DNA from: [Anoxybacillus] calidus
GTDB lineage: Bacteria; Bacillota; Bacilli; Bacillales; Anoxybacillaceae
DNA: 64,000 nt
Direction of reading: 5' to 3'
Assembly (NCBI RefSeq): GCF_013760845.1
Contig: NZ_JACDUU010000006.1
Span: 206,743 to 270,742, forward strand
Below, piece after piece: positions 52,558 to 62,439 of this stretch. Position numbers and translations under genes: made by a program. A model generated the notes under the pieces. That model was not told where the DNA came from, ran no database searches, and saw only the letters and a program-made list of their open reading frames with translations. Within the stretch, counting starts at the first letter, position 1, and each line of letters starts with the position of its first letter.

Positions 52558-53003
52558 CGAAGCTCACCTCTACTTTCATCATTCGCTTTGCACATGGATA
52601 AAAAATGTTTTGTATCTCAAGCAACATATAGAAAAAAAGAACAGTCATGAACAAACCGACTGCTCTTACTCAATGATCTGCCATATGACTGGGAGCGAAT
52701 GTTCCAACACATATTGTATCTAAGTAAAAGAAGGGCTACAACATCAGAAAACTAATTCGCTCTACAAGCATTGGAAGGTCGATACATGGATGACGGTTGA
52801 CTTGAATGCAATAAATCGTCCAATTTCAATGTTTTTCATATCAATGCCATTGAACTAACAGAATAATATCATTTTTTGACAAAACGACTTCCTAATTTCA
52901 GTTGAATAGTTCAGTAAAAAATCTATCATCTCCCTAGCGACCGCATCTAGTCCATATCCCGATTCAAAATACTCACTGTTTGCCAATCCGCAATGACTTC
53001 GGT
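52558..53003. other. 446-base gap with a possible coding remnant
   Basis: On the minus strand about 52855-52985 an open frame without a start reads SEYFESGYGLDAVAREMIDF then LLNYSTEIRKSFCQKM, stop TAG 52855. It looks protein-like, but I cannot identify it. The rest of the gap shows no gene. Confidence 0.3.
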
Positions 53004-54155
53004 TCAAATCCTTGATATATCAACTTTTTTCGGTGGCCGTGGTCCCCAATATTGATAATACTGGGTTTCAATAAAACCGTTAAAGAGTTTGCGCCGTTTC
53101 GTCGCCGGCTTGCCGTAATATTTCTCAAATTCCTTATGAGACGTTAAAATGTAAATCGACCATGTATCAAGCTTAGCGAACGTCTTCCCCATTTCTTCAT
53201 ACATTTTTTCTACTTCTTTGCGTTCTCCTAAGCGCTCACCATAAGGCGGATTGCCAACAATCACACCGTATGGCTGTTTTAACGAAAAGTCTTTCACCTG
53301 CATTTGTTTAAACGTAATTAAATCACCTAATCCAGCTTCAAGCGCATTTTCTTTTGAAATGTTCACCATACGATGGTCAATATCAAATCCATATATTTCT
53401 AGCGGCTGGTCGTAATTGGCTAAGTCTTCTACTTCTTGACGTGCTTGTTCCCATTTCCGTTTTCCAATCCAATCCCACTGTTCAGAAACGAAATCCCGGT
53501 TAAAACCAGGGGCAATATTTTGACCAATTAAAGCAGCTTCGATTGGAATCGTTCCTGAACCACAAAATGGATCGACAAAAGGACGATCTGGAGTCCAATT
53601 TGTTAGTTGAATAAGCGCTGCTGCCAATGTTTCCTTCAATGGCGCTTCACCCTGTCCAACGCGATAACCGCGCTTATGAAGACCAACTCCGCTCGTATCA
53701 ATTGTCAATGTAGCAATGTCTTTATGTAAAGCAACTTCAATCCGATAAAGCGGTCCAGTTTCTTCAAACCAAGAAACGCGGTAATGCTGTTTTAAACTTT
53801 CTACCACCGCTTTTTTCACAATCGCCTGACAATCAGACACGCTGAATAATTTCGACTTTACCGATTTGCCGATGACGGGAAATTCGGCATTAGCCGGGAT
53901 AAAATCAGCCCAATTTAACGCTTTCGTCTTTTCGAATAATTCTTCAAAAGACGTTGCTTTAAATTCCCCTACTTTTAATTTGACGCGGTCGGCTGTTCTA
54001 AGCCATAGATTGGCACGACAAATAGCAAGTTCATCTGCTTCAAACGTAACTTTTCCATTTTCTACAGTACAATCATAACCAAGATTGCGCACCTCATCAG
54101 CGACAATCGATTCCAGTCCCATTGCCGCTGTTGCAATTAATGTAATTGTTCCCAT
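53004..54155 (-). CDS. ypsC: THUMP-domain class I RNA methyltransferase (RlmL/K family)
   Basis: 383 aa. N-terminal THUMP domain (TLIATAAMGLESIVADEVRNLGYD ... LYRIEVALHKDIATLTIDTSG) and an SAM-dependent methyltransferase domain (DPFCGSGTIPIEAALIG, GFDIDHRMVNISKENA, GVIVGNPPYGERLG, the NPPY N6-adenine/N2-guanine motif). Homologous to the 23S rRNA guanine-N2 methyltransferase RlmL N-part. Start ATG 54155 with GGGTGAG upstream. First of the conserved block ypsC-rnpB-gpsB-ypsA. Confidence 0.9.
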   Translation of the reverse strand: MGTITLIATAAMGLESIVADEVRNLGYDCTVENGKVTFEADELAICRANLWLRTADRVKLKVGEFKATSFEELFEKTKALNWADFIPANAEFPVIGKSVKSKLFSVSDCQAIVKKAVVESLKQHYRVSWFEETGPLYRIEVALHKDIATLTIDTSGVGLHKRGYRVGQGEAPLKETLAAALIQLTNWTPDRPFVDPFCGSGTIPIEAALIGQNIAPGFNRDFVSEQWDWIGKRKWEQARQEVEDLANYDQPLEIYGFDIDHRMVNISKENALEAGLGDLITFKQMQVKDFSLKQPYGVIVGNPPYGERLGERKEVEKMYEEMGKTFAKLDTWSIYILTSHKEFEKYYGKPATKRRKLFNGFIETQYYQYWGPRPPKKVDISRI

Positions 54156-54404
54156 TTCACTCACCCTGTTCATCATTGATTCCAAATTTTTTACCGTTTC
54201 GAGAGAGGAAGCGGTTTTGAAACATAGTATCCTTGTTTTTGTAAAAATTGGGATGGTTTATCTTTTTCTACTCTCTCTATGATTCATTGAAATCGTCAAT
54301 CATGCACGATCTTAATAATCGTTTGATATTTGAATAAGATTTTCCAAGCGTTTCGGAAACAAACAGCGATTCGGAACGTCTGTGAATATATCATCATGCG
54401 CCAA

Positions 54405-54790
54405 TCAGTTTAACTGTTCTACATGTCGTTTATGTTCGGTCATATCAGAAAAAATCGCGACATCGTTCATAATGTCTCCTTCTTTATCTGTAACGGAATG
54501 AATCGTCAGCCACTGAACAAACAGTTCGCCATCTTTCCGTTTATTCCAAATCTCACCTTTCCAAAAACTATTTTTTAATTTCTTCCTACATTTTTTCATA
54601 AAACTTCTTATCATGCAATCCAGATTGTAAAATGCGTTGTTTTTCCCCATCATGTCATCAACACTGTACCTAGTTGCTACTTCAAGAGCTAGGTTGGCTC
54701 ATCATATATTTGAATCGGTGATACCAACACTCTCACTTGTATATTCAGCAAATGTCGTTTGCTCTAACGTTTTTGCATTATGTATTCTTA
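54405..54790 (-). pseudogene. PAS-domain signalling protein remnant
   Basis: A minus frame reads SFWKGEIWNKRKDGELFVQW, then LTIHSVTDKEGDIMNDVAIFSDMTEHKRHVEQL, which is the second half of a PAS plus PAC motif as in GGDEF/EAL proteins. Just upstream in another frame is KQRILQSGLHDKKFYEKM then TAG (Trp expected) and EEIKK; farther up ATRYSVDDMMGK is recognisable. Stops and a frameshift show decay. The output domain is missing. Confidence 0.75.
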
Positions 54791-54927
54791 TTTCCCGGCA
54801 CTTTTCAAAAAACATTGCCGATTTTTCTTAAAGTGTAGGTCTTATCCGCGCTTAAAAATAAATTTTCCGTTGCCTAAAGTAAACATATTTGCCTACTTAT
54901 TGCCATATAGGTCACCGTTTTATTACA

Positions 54928-54972
54928 AATAAGAAAAGCTCTCCTTCAAATTGTCGGAGAGCTTTTCTTATT
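54928..54972 (-). terminator. Terminator of rnpB
   Basis: AATAAGAAAAGCTCTCC / GGAGAGCTTTTCTTATT arms, T-rich on the minus strand. Confidence 0.9.
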
Positions 54973-54985
54973 TCCTTACTCCCAT

Positions 54986-55397
54986 TAATAATGTTCTGTA
55001 AGCCATGTTCTGTACCTTCGTACTGCAAACGGCTTCTCGCCTCGTACTCCGGCGGTAATCATCTATCTACAGATGAGAAACTCATCTGTCCTTCCCTCCG
55101 TTCATTTCCTTCGGGAAGGTGCCCCTACCATCATTTGGGTTTCTCGCTCGTGGGGTTTACCGCGTTCCACCTCTAAGGTTTCCCTTAGAGCTACGTCACT
55201 GTGGCACTTTAAAGGTAATCGAACCATATCCTCAGGCGGACTTAGGTTCTTTCCCTGCCGTCAGCCCAGCCGTAGCCAGACTGCCCTAGCTTATGGTTTC
55301 GCTAGGCACGAACACTACGGGCATCTCAGCACCGTGCGAGCATGGACTTTCCTCTACGACAAAAGAATTGTCGCAGCGATTACCCGAACATTATTAA
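54986..55397 (-). ncRNA. rnpB: RNase P RNA, Bacillus type B
   Basis: Catalytic RNA of RNase P, about 410 nt, which matures tRNA 5' ends. Recognised by the conserved GAGGAAAGTCCATGCTCGC, the GGTGCTGAGATGCCC segment, GAACCTAAGTCCGCC and the 3' part GTACAGAACATGGCTTACAGAACATTATT, whose end pairs with the 5' AATAATGTTC (P1). Located between ypsC and gpsB as in B. subtilis. Any protein frames across it are artefacts. Confidence 0.95.
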
Positions 55398-55464
55398 TGT
55401 TGTTAGCATGTTGTATTATAGTCAAATTCCTCTCGTTTTTCAATAGTAAATTTTGTATTATGTA

Positions 55465-55761
55465 TCAATCGTATAATTTACTTCCAAACACATGTTTCTC
55501 CAAATTAGATAGTCTTTGTAAAATATCGAAATTCGTGGTTCCTGCTGGAGTAGACTGGCGCTTCTGTGCTTCTTCCAACTGCCGTTTCAGGCGCATATTC
55601 TCTTGTTGCAGTTCTTCGATTTGTTGATGAAATGTTTCGTAATCTTTAATGATCAAATCTAAAAATTTATCGACTTCATCTTGATTATAGCCTCTCATGC
55701 TTACTTTAAACTCTTTTTCAAGAATGTCTTTCGCTGTTAACTTTATGCGATCTGATAGCAT
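55465..55761 (-). CDS. gpsB: Cell division regulator GpsB
   Basis: 98 aa, DivIVA-like coiled-coil protein that shuttles PBP1 between septum and side wall. N-terminal lipid/partner-binding part [35 protein letters not shown], a coiled coil ([20 protein letters not shown]) and the C-terminal trimerisation helix ([17 protein letters not shown]). Length and context typical. GAGGTGATCGAG precedes the ATG. Confidence 0.95.
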   Translation of the reverse strand: MLSDRIKLTAKDILEKEFKVSMRGYNQDEVDKFLDLIIKDYETFHQQIEELQQENMRLKRQLEEAQKRQSTPAGTTNFDILQRLSNLEKHVFGSKLYD

Positions 55762-55825
55762 TCTCGATCACCTCAGTTCCTTTCACTTTCTTTTTATTTT
55801 TTCAAAAATCAAGGGGATTGTCAAT

Positions 55826-56380
55826 TTACCAGTCGTTCATTTGCTCCTCTTCAATAATAGCCTGTAAATCATAAAAAGTAATGGGAAAAATGTCGTATTT
55901 CCTTGTTTCTGCTTTTTTCTTCGCAACGTCTAACATAAATTTCGGGGAGCCTTCTTTTTCATCATCATAAACAATTAATAACCCGTCACTTTTTTCCACG
56001 ATAAATTGATTTTTCAAACGAAATTGACCTGGATTTTCATATTTGCGTTTAGTAATACTGTCAACAAAATCAGCTTGAGAAAGGATAAATTCATAATACT
56101 CTTTATTTTCCTCATTCCAATTTTCTTCTTGGTCTAAAAAAGGAGTAAGTATCGCTAACTGCAGATGTGGATAAACAGCTTGCAAGTCAAAGACAACTTC
56201 TGCTGCCCACAGTTCGACCCCGAGCTGTCCGCTAATAATCACCCACTCTAATCCATCTTCAGCTAAAGGGATTAGTTGTTTGGCAATCGCTTTTTTAATA
56301 AACGGAATCGCTTGATGTTGATGATGAAAAATACCAAGTTCATACGGTTTATAACCAGTGATGGCAAGAACTTTTATCAT
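55826..56380 (-). CDS. ypsA: YpsA family (DUF1273, SLOG-type Rossmann) protein
   Basis: 184 aa. Rossmann-like SLOG fold: [13 protein letters not shown] (nucleotide-loop glycine), [21 protein letters not shown] and [23 protein letters not shown]. YpsA affects cell division in Bacillus and is always next to gpsB, as here (64 bases). A nucleotide-derived ligand is likely but unidentified. Confidence 0.92.
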   Translation of the reverse strand: MIKVLAITGYKPYELGIFHHQHQAIPFIKKAIAKQLIPLAEDGLEWVIISGQLGVELWAAEVVFDLQAVYPHLQLAILTPFLDQEENWNEENKEYYEFILSQADFVDSITKRKYENPGQFRLKNQFIVEKSDGLLIVYDDEKEGSPKFMLDVAKKKAETRKYDIFPITFYDLQAIIEEEQMNDW

Positions 56381-56398
56381 CGCCTTCCCCCTTATTAT

Positions 56399-56436
56399 AA
56401 AAAACAGGAACTGAACGTTTCAGTTCCTGTTTTCCC
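56399..56436 (-). terminator. Terminator of cotD
   Basis: AAAACAGGAACTGAA / TTCAGTTCCTGTTTT arms right after the cotD stop; also lies just upstream of ypsA. Confidence 0.85.
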
Positions 56437-56439
56437 TTT

Positions 56440-56682
56440 TTAATATCCCCATGGAAATTGAGGAAATGGAGCAGGGCCACCGCAATGAAAGTGCTGGTTT
56501 GATACTTCGTCTACGACAGACTCCGTATGTGGGAAATAGTGTTGATGTTGATAAACATGGTGATTGACATGTGTCGTATGAGACGGATGAATATGTGGCA
56601 CAATCGTCTCTTGGAAATGATGTTGTGTGCAGCATTTTGTCGGATGAACGATTGGTGCCAGTACATTTGGTCTGCAATACAT
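56440..56682 (-). CDS. cotD: Inner spore coat protein CotD
   Basis: 80 aa, rich in His, Pro, Tyr and Cys: YCRPNVLAPIVHPTKCCTQ, HIHPSHTTHVNHHVYQHQHYFPHTESV and an ending GGPAPFPQFPWGY. This matches CotD, a small coat component laid down late in the mother cell. Start ATG 56682 with AAAGGGG 8 bases upstream (an ATG 6 bases earlier is closer to the site). A sigma-K-like promoter lies at 56721-56748. Syntenic with B. subtilis. Confidence 0.92.
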   Translation of the reverse strand: MYCRPNVLAPIVHPTKCCTQHHFQETIVPHIHPSHTTHVNHHVYQHQHYFPHTESVVDEVSNQHFHCGGPAPFPQFPWGY

Positions 56683-56720
56683 GAACATTACCCCTTTCGT
56701 TTTAAGCTGTGTTACATTAC

Positions 56721-56748
56721 CAGCCTATGCTGAAAGGAGTAGACATGT
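56721..56748 (-). promoter_or_regulatory. Sigma-K-like promoter of cotD
   Basis: Minus strand AC, 17-base spacer, CATAGGCTG, one mismatch to the sigma-K -10 CATANNNTA. About 40 bases before the start codon. Confidence 0.4.
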
Positions 56749-56749
56749 A

Positions 56750-57015
56750 CTAAGACAGACACCTATTTTTACATAAACGTATAGAAACTATGTTTCAAAT
56801 TAGAAAAAACAACAGCAATTAAACAAACAACAACAAAAAATAAATATAAAATTTTCTTATACATGCTCATCAAAGCCTTTCTCTCCATCGAAATATACAA
56901 AATTCACGATTTACTCACAAGTAGTTATTCTACATATTTTTCGATATTTCTACAAGATTTTAGAAAATTTATAGAATATTCATTTTTCTCTGTCGGCTTT
57001 TGCGCTTGCCGAGGA
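56750..57015. other. Intergenic region, no gene seen
   Basis: AT-rich; the only frames are short and lack ribosome sites. No terminator for the yprB transcript is obvious. Confidence 0.4.
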
Positions 57016-57020
57016 AATAA

Positions 57021-58286
57021 TCATCTTTTTAATTTCCGCTCTAATCGATGGAGACGCCTTAACAATTCCTGTTCTTTCTTTTCATCTTTTTGTTTAAAGG
57101 CGCGGACAAGTGACTTCCATATATCGTAAGAATGTAATGCATACGTGTACGCTTCTTCCACCTGCTTGAAATGGTGTTCATATACTTTAGCCAACTCAGT
57201 GGCAGCCTTGATTTTCAATAAATCGCTCTGATCTTGTAACAACTCCTGCCAAATGGCAATGGCTTCTTCATATCGTTTTTCTTTTTTATATATAAGGGAT
57301 AAATTCCATTTTGCTTTTGCCGCCTCTTGTACATTACTTTCTGCTACCCGCTCATACGTTTCTCGCGCTACGCTTATTTCCCCTAATGAATCGAACCAGC
57401 GTGCCATTTCAAATTGTTCAGTGGCATTCTTCATCTCATTTGCGCTTAAAATTTGTTTTGAAAGATGAATATATAACACAATTAATGACAACACATCGAT
57501 TTCGTTATGTTTTAGCACACCGAAAATTCCTTCTGGATTTTGCGTCGAAAGAAAATCAAAATACAACATTGGTGCTAAAAAGCCCGGGATATCTTCATGA
57601 CGTTCAATACCAAGTATTTCTTTTTCAACATTGACTAAACGTACTGATTCCAACTTGTGTTTCCAAATTCTCCTTGAGGCATGATACAAATCATAATGAC
57701 CAAATGCCGGAAGCTTCGGAACAACATCGCGGATAAAGGTATGGCGTGTCTTCAATACAGGCCAGTCAAACGCTTTTCCATTATACGTAACAAGTGTTGT
57801 ATAGTCTACTTCAGACAAGAAACTTTGATAAAGTGCTACTTCTGCCCCCGGGTTCGGTAAAAAATGTTGCCGGACCACAACCCGGTCATCAAGCACCCGG
57901 GCATGACCAAGCAAAAAAATCGTATTACCCGCTCCGCTTCCTAAACCTGTTGTTTCTGTATCAAAGAAAAACAAATCAGAGACTTCATGATGTTTGCTTG
58001 AAAGAGGATGTTCAAAGCGTGAATGTTTCCACTGACGATGAACGTCATAAAATTCGCCAAGCTGATAATGACCATGTTTATAATGTAAAGGATAGCTCAC
58101 TTCACGCACGAAACAATATTGGCCATCAAAGAAAAACGGCTTGGCTCCGAAAGATTCCCAATGTTCCAAATAGGGAATCGACACTTTTTCATCCGATTGT
58201 TGTGATACTGACTGTTTTCGATCATCTGATTTAGACGGGATTGACATATAGCCTTTTAATCTCGATAATTTCTTCTGAATTGACAT
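57021..58286 (-). CDS. yprB: MrfB/YprB: RNase H-like 3'-5' exonuclease with TPR region
   Basis: 421 aa. DEDD-type exonuclease domain: FFFDTETTGLGSGAGNTIFLLGHA (DTET), YNGKAFDWPVLKTRH, and HNEIDVLSLIVLYIHL. A C-terminal helical TPR-like region follows (ATEQFEMARWFDSLGEISVARETYERVAE ... AIAIWQELL). In B. subtilis it works with the helicase YprA (MrfA) in a nucleotide excision repair route for mitomycin C lesions. Lies 61 bases after yprA, same strand. Possible operon. Confidence 0.92.
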   Translation of the reverse strand: MSIQKKLSRLKGYMSIPSKSDDRKQSVSQQSDEKVSIPYLEHWESFGAKPFFFDGQYCFVREVSYPLHYKHGHYQLGEFYDVHRQWKHSRFEHPLSSKHHEVSDLFFFDTETTGLGSGAGNTIFLLGHARVLDDRVVVRQHFLPNPGAEVALYQSFLSEVDYTTLVTYNGKAFDWPVLKTRHTFIRDVVPKLPAFGHYDLYHASRRIWKHKLESVRLVNVEKEILGIERHEDIPGFLAPMLYFDFLSTQNPEGIFGVLKHNEIDVLSLIVLYIHLSKQILSANEMKNATEQFEMARWFDSLGEISVARETYERVAESNVQEAAKAKWNLSLIYKKEKRYEEAIAIWQELLQDQSDLLKIKAATELAKVYEHHFKQVEEAYTYALHSYDIWKSLVRAFKQKDEKKEQELLRRLHRLERKLKR

Positions 58287-58347
58287 CGCTTACCTCTCGC
58301 TTTAGACTTCACATATTGTATTTGTATCGAGTTCTGACCGATTTCTT

Positions 58348-60600
58348 TTATTCCAACTTATCTAAAAATGCTAAAATTGTTTGTTTTATAGGATCAATTG
58401 TTTCTTCAGTCACTCCTATACACGAAGGACAGCCCTTTTCACACGGACAACTTTCAACTACATTTTTCACTTCCTTGATGATTTCGTCATACCTCTTAAA
58501 CACTTCCTCTGATAATCCAATACCACCTGGATAACGGTCATATAAAAAGATCGTTGGCAATCCAGAATGTGTTGCTTTGATTTGTGGTACGACATGCACA
58601 TCACCGCGGTCACACATAACAAATATTGGGACTAAATGGCTTAAAACATGAGAAATGCCGATAAGCACTTGTTCCATCGTTTGAGTGCCTAAAGGAAATA
58701 TCTCTTCTGAAAACTCAATCCATGCCGCACTAGTATGCAATTCCTCTTCCGGCAGATGGATCGGGCCGGAACCGATATTTTCAAACGTGCTTAGCTTGAT
58801 TTTCTTGAATATCGTTGGAAGAGCATTTACCGTTACATCACCGTAATGTAAACGGACAAACTTCCTTTCGACTGTTTTATCTTCCTCGAGAACTTTTAGT
58901 TGAACGGCTAAATTGGCATCTGTGAAATATTCGACATCCACTTCTCTTACATACGCTTTTTTCTCTTCCCAATCTAGCTTTTCCACTTGATACTGCACAC
59001 CTTCGTGAAGATAAATTGCTTCTTCATGCAATAAAGTCATAGCACTAAAACGATCCATTTCTCCGATCACTTTATGATTAGCTGTATGGGAGATATCAAT
59101 GATAACGACATTTTCCTGAGAAGCAGAACGCAAACTGATATTATGTGCTGGAAACGAGTCGTTCATCCAATGCCATTTTCCGCCGCTATAGTGAAGCACC
59201 CGTTCTTCAGCAAGAAATTCCATGATCTCATCGACTTCGATATGACCAAATTTTTCACCTTTGCGAAATGGTAATTCGTAGGCAGCACATTTTAAATGAT
59301 CAACAAGGATAATTAAGTTATCTGGATTAATGCGGGCAGATTCTGGCGAACGGTTAAAAAAGTATTCCGGATGCTGGACAATATATTGGTCCATTGGTGC
59401 AGAACTGGCCACCATAATAATGAGCGAATCCCCATGTCTTCTTCCAGCCCGTCCCGCTTGCTGCCATGTGCTTGCAACTGTTCCCGGATAACCCGTCATA
59501 ATACATACTTGAAGTTGACCAATATCAACACCAAGCTCAAGAGCATTTGTACTAACAACTCCGATAATGTCGCCATTGCGCAATCCTTTTTCAATTTCTC
59601 TTCTCTGTTTCGGCAAATACCCACCACGGTAACCACGAATCGTTTTAGGGCCTAGTTCGTCCTTAACAAGTTCCTGAATATGACTTAAAATCACTTCTAC
59701 CCGCACACGGCTGCGGGCAAACACAATCGTTTGGATATGATTTTTCAAAAATTCCTTAGCAAGATGATTCACTTCTACTGCAGCGCTTTTCCGAATATTT
59801 AATGGTTTGTTAACGATAGGCGGGTTATAGAAAACAAAATGTTTCCGCCCTCGAGGAGCTCCATTATTATCTATAAGTGTCATTGGTTCCCCAGTTAAAT
59901 GTTCGGCAAGCTCTTTTGGATTAGCAATCGTTGCTGATGTGCAAATAAATTGAGGGTTGCTTCCATAAAAGCGACAAATGCGCTTTAAGCGCCGAATCAC
60001 ATTGGCAACATGACTGCCAAATACGCCTCGATACGTATGAAGCTCATCAATGACGACATATTTCAGATTTTCAAACAATGATACCCATTTTGTATGGTGT
60101 GGCAAAATCGCAGAATGTAACATGTCAGGATTCGTTATGACAATATGTCCCGCTTTTCTCACCTTTTGCCGGATACTCGGTGCCGTGTCACCGTCATACG
60201 TGTAACTATTAATGGGAATTCCCATTTCCTCAATAATTTCGTTTAACTCAATTTTTTGATCTTGCGCAAGGGCTTTTGTCGGGAATAAGTAAAGCGCCCG
60301 ATGACTCGCATTTTTCGCAATCGCTTGAAGCACTGGTAAGTTGTAACAAAGTGTCTTACCAGATGCGGTTGGCGTCACTGCAACAATATTTCTTCCTTCT
60401 TGAAGTGCTTCATAAGCAGAGTATTGATGTGTATATAGTGCGGCAATTCCTCTTTGTTCTAGCGCTTTTCGAAGGCGGTGATCAACGCTGTCAGGCATCG
60501 GAACCGTTTTCGCTTCTTGCGGTTCAATTTCATGCCAATACACGACATTCGGATTATTTCTTAATTCTTCTATTAATTGAGAAAGACTTTTTTTCTTCAT
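58348..60600 (-). CDS. yprA: MrfA/YprA: DEAD/DEAH-box DNA helicase with C-terminal Zn-cluster
   Basis: 750 aa. Superfamily 2 helicase: motif I VTPTASGKTLCYNLP, DELH box VIDELHTYRGVFG, motif III TSATIANP and motif VI QQAGRAGRRHGDS. The DUF1998-type C-terminus carries four cysteines in SCPCEKGCPSCIG. It binds and unwinds damaged DNA with YprB (mitomycin repair factors A and B). Start ATG 60600 with GAGGTGAGG upstream. Confidence 0.95.
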   Translation of the reverse strand: MKKKSLSQLIEELRNNPNVVYWHEIEPQEAKTVPMPDSVDHRLRKALEQRGIAALYTHQYSAYEALQEGRNIVAVTPTASGKTLCYNLPVLQAIAKNASHRALYLFPTKALAQDQKIELNEIIEEMGIPINSYTYDGDTAPSIRQKVRKAGHIVITNPDMLHSAILPHHTKWVSLFENLKYVVIDELHTYRGVFGSHVANVIRRLKRICRFYGSNPQFICTSATIANPKELAEHLTGEPMTLIDNNGAPRGRKHFVFYNPPIVNKPLNIRKSAAVEVNHLAKEFLKNHIQTIVFARSRVRVEVILSHIQELVKDELGPKTIRGYRGGYLPKQRREIEKGLRNGDIIGVVSTNALELGVDIGQLQVCIMTGYPGTVASTWQQAGRAGRRHGDSLIIMVASSAPMDQYIVQHPEYFFNRSPESARINPDNLIILVDHLKCAAYELPFRKGEKFGHIEVDEIMEFLAEERVLHYSGGKWHWMNDSFPAHNISLRSASQENVVIIDISHTANHKVIGEMDRFSAMTLLHEEAIYLHEGVQYQVEKLDWEEKKAYVREVDVEYFTDANLAVQLKVLEEDKTVERKFVRLHYGDVTVNALPTIFKKIKLSTFENIGSGPIHLPEEELHTSAAWIEFSEEIFPLGTQTMEQVLIGISHVLSHLVPIFVMCDRGDVHVVPQIKATHSGLPTIFLYDRYPGGIGLSEEVFKRYDEIIKEVKNVVESCPCEKGCPSCIGVTEETIDPIKQTILAFLDKLE

Positions 60601-60878
60601 CTTTTCCTCACCTCATTCAGACCAACTACTATTTTAATCGAAAATGGGTAAAGCTTTCTAGTAAACTACCCACATTTCATTTACTGACACAAATTTGAAG
60701 TGGGAGACTTCTTTCGAGATTATGTCAAAAATCAATGCGTTGCTTAATGTAAAGTAAAGTGATTTTAATGAAGTTATTAGCTGAAAATTTTTTCTTTTGT
60801 AAGTTTGATCTATATCCAAATAATCATTTTACGCACGGTTTGCCAATGGAAAACAACCGAATTATTTACGATAACAAT
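60601..60878. other. Intergenic region upstream of yprA
   Basis: Promoter region of yprA plus sequence behind the ALDH terminator. A plus-strand frame from 60759 has no convincing ribosome site or protein character. Confidence 0.35.
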
Positions 60879-60922
60879 AAAAAAGCCATGAAAACGAGGG
60901 AATCTTGTCTTCATGGCTTTTT
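60879..60922 (-). terminator. Terminator of the aldehyde dehydrogenase gene
   Basis: AAAAAGCCATGAA / TTCATGGCTTTTT arms with a loop of about 17 bases, 78 bases after the stop. Confidence 0.8.
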
Positions 60923-61000
60923 CATAAAATTTATGAATAGAATAGAAACAAGAGAAATACCATCTTCTTACTCAAATTTAGTGACTTTTTACAACAATAT

Positions 61001-62392
61001 TTATTTGAAGAGTTTTTTTATCCATTTTAATGCATTTGGATTGTTTGGGTAACGGATGGATAAATCAAATTTCGTCGTTTGTTTAAGGATGCTTTTATAA
61101 TGCGAAAAAGTATCAAAGCTAGCTTTACCGTGATAGGCACCGATTCCACTTTGCCCCACTCCGCCAAAAGGAAGGTACGGAGTCGCAATATGAAGCATCG
61201 TGTCATTCAAACATCCGCCGCCAAAGCTAATTTGCTCGATCATTTTTTCTTGGATGTTTCGATTTTCAGAAAATAAGTATAAGGCTAACGGCTTTTCATA
61301 TTGCTGAATCATTTGAATCACATCTTCAATAGATGTATACTCGATCACCGGCAATATGGGGCCAAAAATTTCTTCTTTCATGATGTCATCATCCCAGGTA
61401 ATTCCTTCGAGAATCGTCGGTTCAATCCAACGTTTTTCAATGTTATAACATCCTCCATGGACAATTGTTCCTGTTTTTAAAAAATCAACAAGACGCTGAG
61501 CGTGACGTTCACTAACAATCGCAGAATATCGCTCGCTCGTTTCAGTATTTTCTCCATAAAACTCCCGAATGTAGTATTTCATTTTGTCAATAAGCGGCTG
61601 TTTGACATGTTTATGAACGAGCATATAATCAGGAGCAATGCACGTTTGACCAGCATTAGAAAATTTCCCCCAAACAATTCGTTTGGCAGCAAGTTCTAAA
61701 TTTGCACTCTCATCCACAATTGCTGGGCTTTTTCCACCAAGTTCAAGCGTGACTGGCGTTAAATGCTTAGCAGCAGCTTCCATGACAATCTTTCCGACAG
61801 GAACGCTGCCTGTAAAGAAAATGTGGTCAAAACGCATTGTTAACAATTCTGTACTAACATCCACTCCACCTTCTACGACCGTAATATACCGTTCATCAAA
61901 TGTCTCTGAGATCACTTTTTTTAGAAGACGAGACATGTTCGGCGTATATTCCGACGGTTTAATCACCGCACAGTTACCAGCAGCAATGGCACCAATTAAG
62001 GGAGCAATGGCGAGTTGAAATGGATAGTTCCACGGAGAAATAATTAAAGTGACCCCATATGGCTCCGGATAAATATAGCTCCGTGAACCAATATGAGTAA
62101 TTGGTGTTCTCATCCGTTTTGGTTTTACCCATTTGCGCAGTCTCTTGACAATAAAGTTGATTTCTTCATATACGAACCCCACCTCTGCGCTATACGCTTC
62201 CAACTCTGGCTTTCGCAACTCCGCTTTTAACGTCTGTATGATTTCTTTTTCGTATCGTTTAATTACAGATTTCAAACTTTTCAACTGTTCAAGGCGAAAA
62301 TCAATATCCCTCGTTACCCCAGTACGAAAATATTCTTTTTGTTTCTCTAAAAGGGGTCTGACCCCCGATGCGTTAAAGTGATAAAGTGTCAT
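61001..62392 (-). CDS. Aldehyde dehydrogenase (YwdH/ALDH3-like)
   Basis: 463 aa. NAD(P)-dependent oxidation of aldehydes to acids. Marks: ISPWNYPFQLAIAPLIGAIAAGN (cofactor side), FTGSVPVGK, the general base Glu in LELGGKSPAI, the catalytic Cys in NAGQTCIAPDY and EEIFGPILPV. The class 3 type with a C-terminal extension (PNNPNALKWIKKLFK) resembles B. subtilis YwdH. Oddity: the first ~14 codons lie in a repeated GGGGTCTGACCCC element shared with 63054-63091. The natural N-terminus has therefore been replaced or extended; AAAGGGGGA lies before ATG 62392. Confidence 0.92.
   Translation of the reverse strand: MTLYHFNASGVRPLLEKQKEYFRTGVTRDIDFRLEQLKSLKSVIKRYEKEIIQTLKAELRKPELEAYSAEVGFVYEEINFIVKRLRKWVKPKRMRTPITHIGSRSYIYPEPYGVTLIISPWNYPFQLAIAPLIGAIAAGNCAVIKPSEYTPNMSRLLKKVISETFDERYITVVEGGVDVSTELLTMRFDHIFFTGSVPVGKIVMEAAAKHLTPVTLELGGKSPAIVDESANLELAAKRIVWGKFSNAGQTCIAPDYMLVHKHVKQPLIDKMKYYIREFYGENTETSERYSAIVSERHAQRLVDFLKTGTIVHGGCYNIEKRWIEPTILEGITWDDDIMKEEIFGPILPVIEYTSIEDVIQMIQQYEKPLALYLFSENRNIQEKMIEQISFGGGCLNDTMLHIATPYLPFGGVGQSGIGAYHGKASFDTFSHYKSILKQTTKFDLSIRYPNNPNALKWIKKLFK
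62352..62389. repeat. Repeat with GGGGTC-T-GACCCC palindrome, copy 1
   Basis: AGGGGTCTGACCCCCG followed by GTTAAAGTG and a second AAAGTG. Same orientation and order as copy 2. Lies inside the start of the aldehyde dehydrogenase gene. Confidence 0.75.
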
Positions 62393-62439
62393 TTGTCTCT
62401 ATCCCCCTTTACACCGTAGAAAAAACAGTACGGTTAGCT

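Noticed and set aside
55073..55627. 184-aa plus-strand ORF
   Set aside because: It lies antisense across RNase P RNA and gpsB; the RNA explains the sequence and the protein has no coherent features.
60759..61052. 97-aa plus ORF
   Set aside because: Runs through the terminator of the aldehyde dehydrogenase and into its antisense; no ribosome site.
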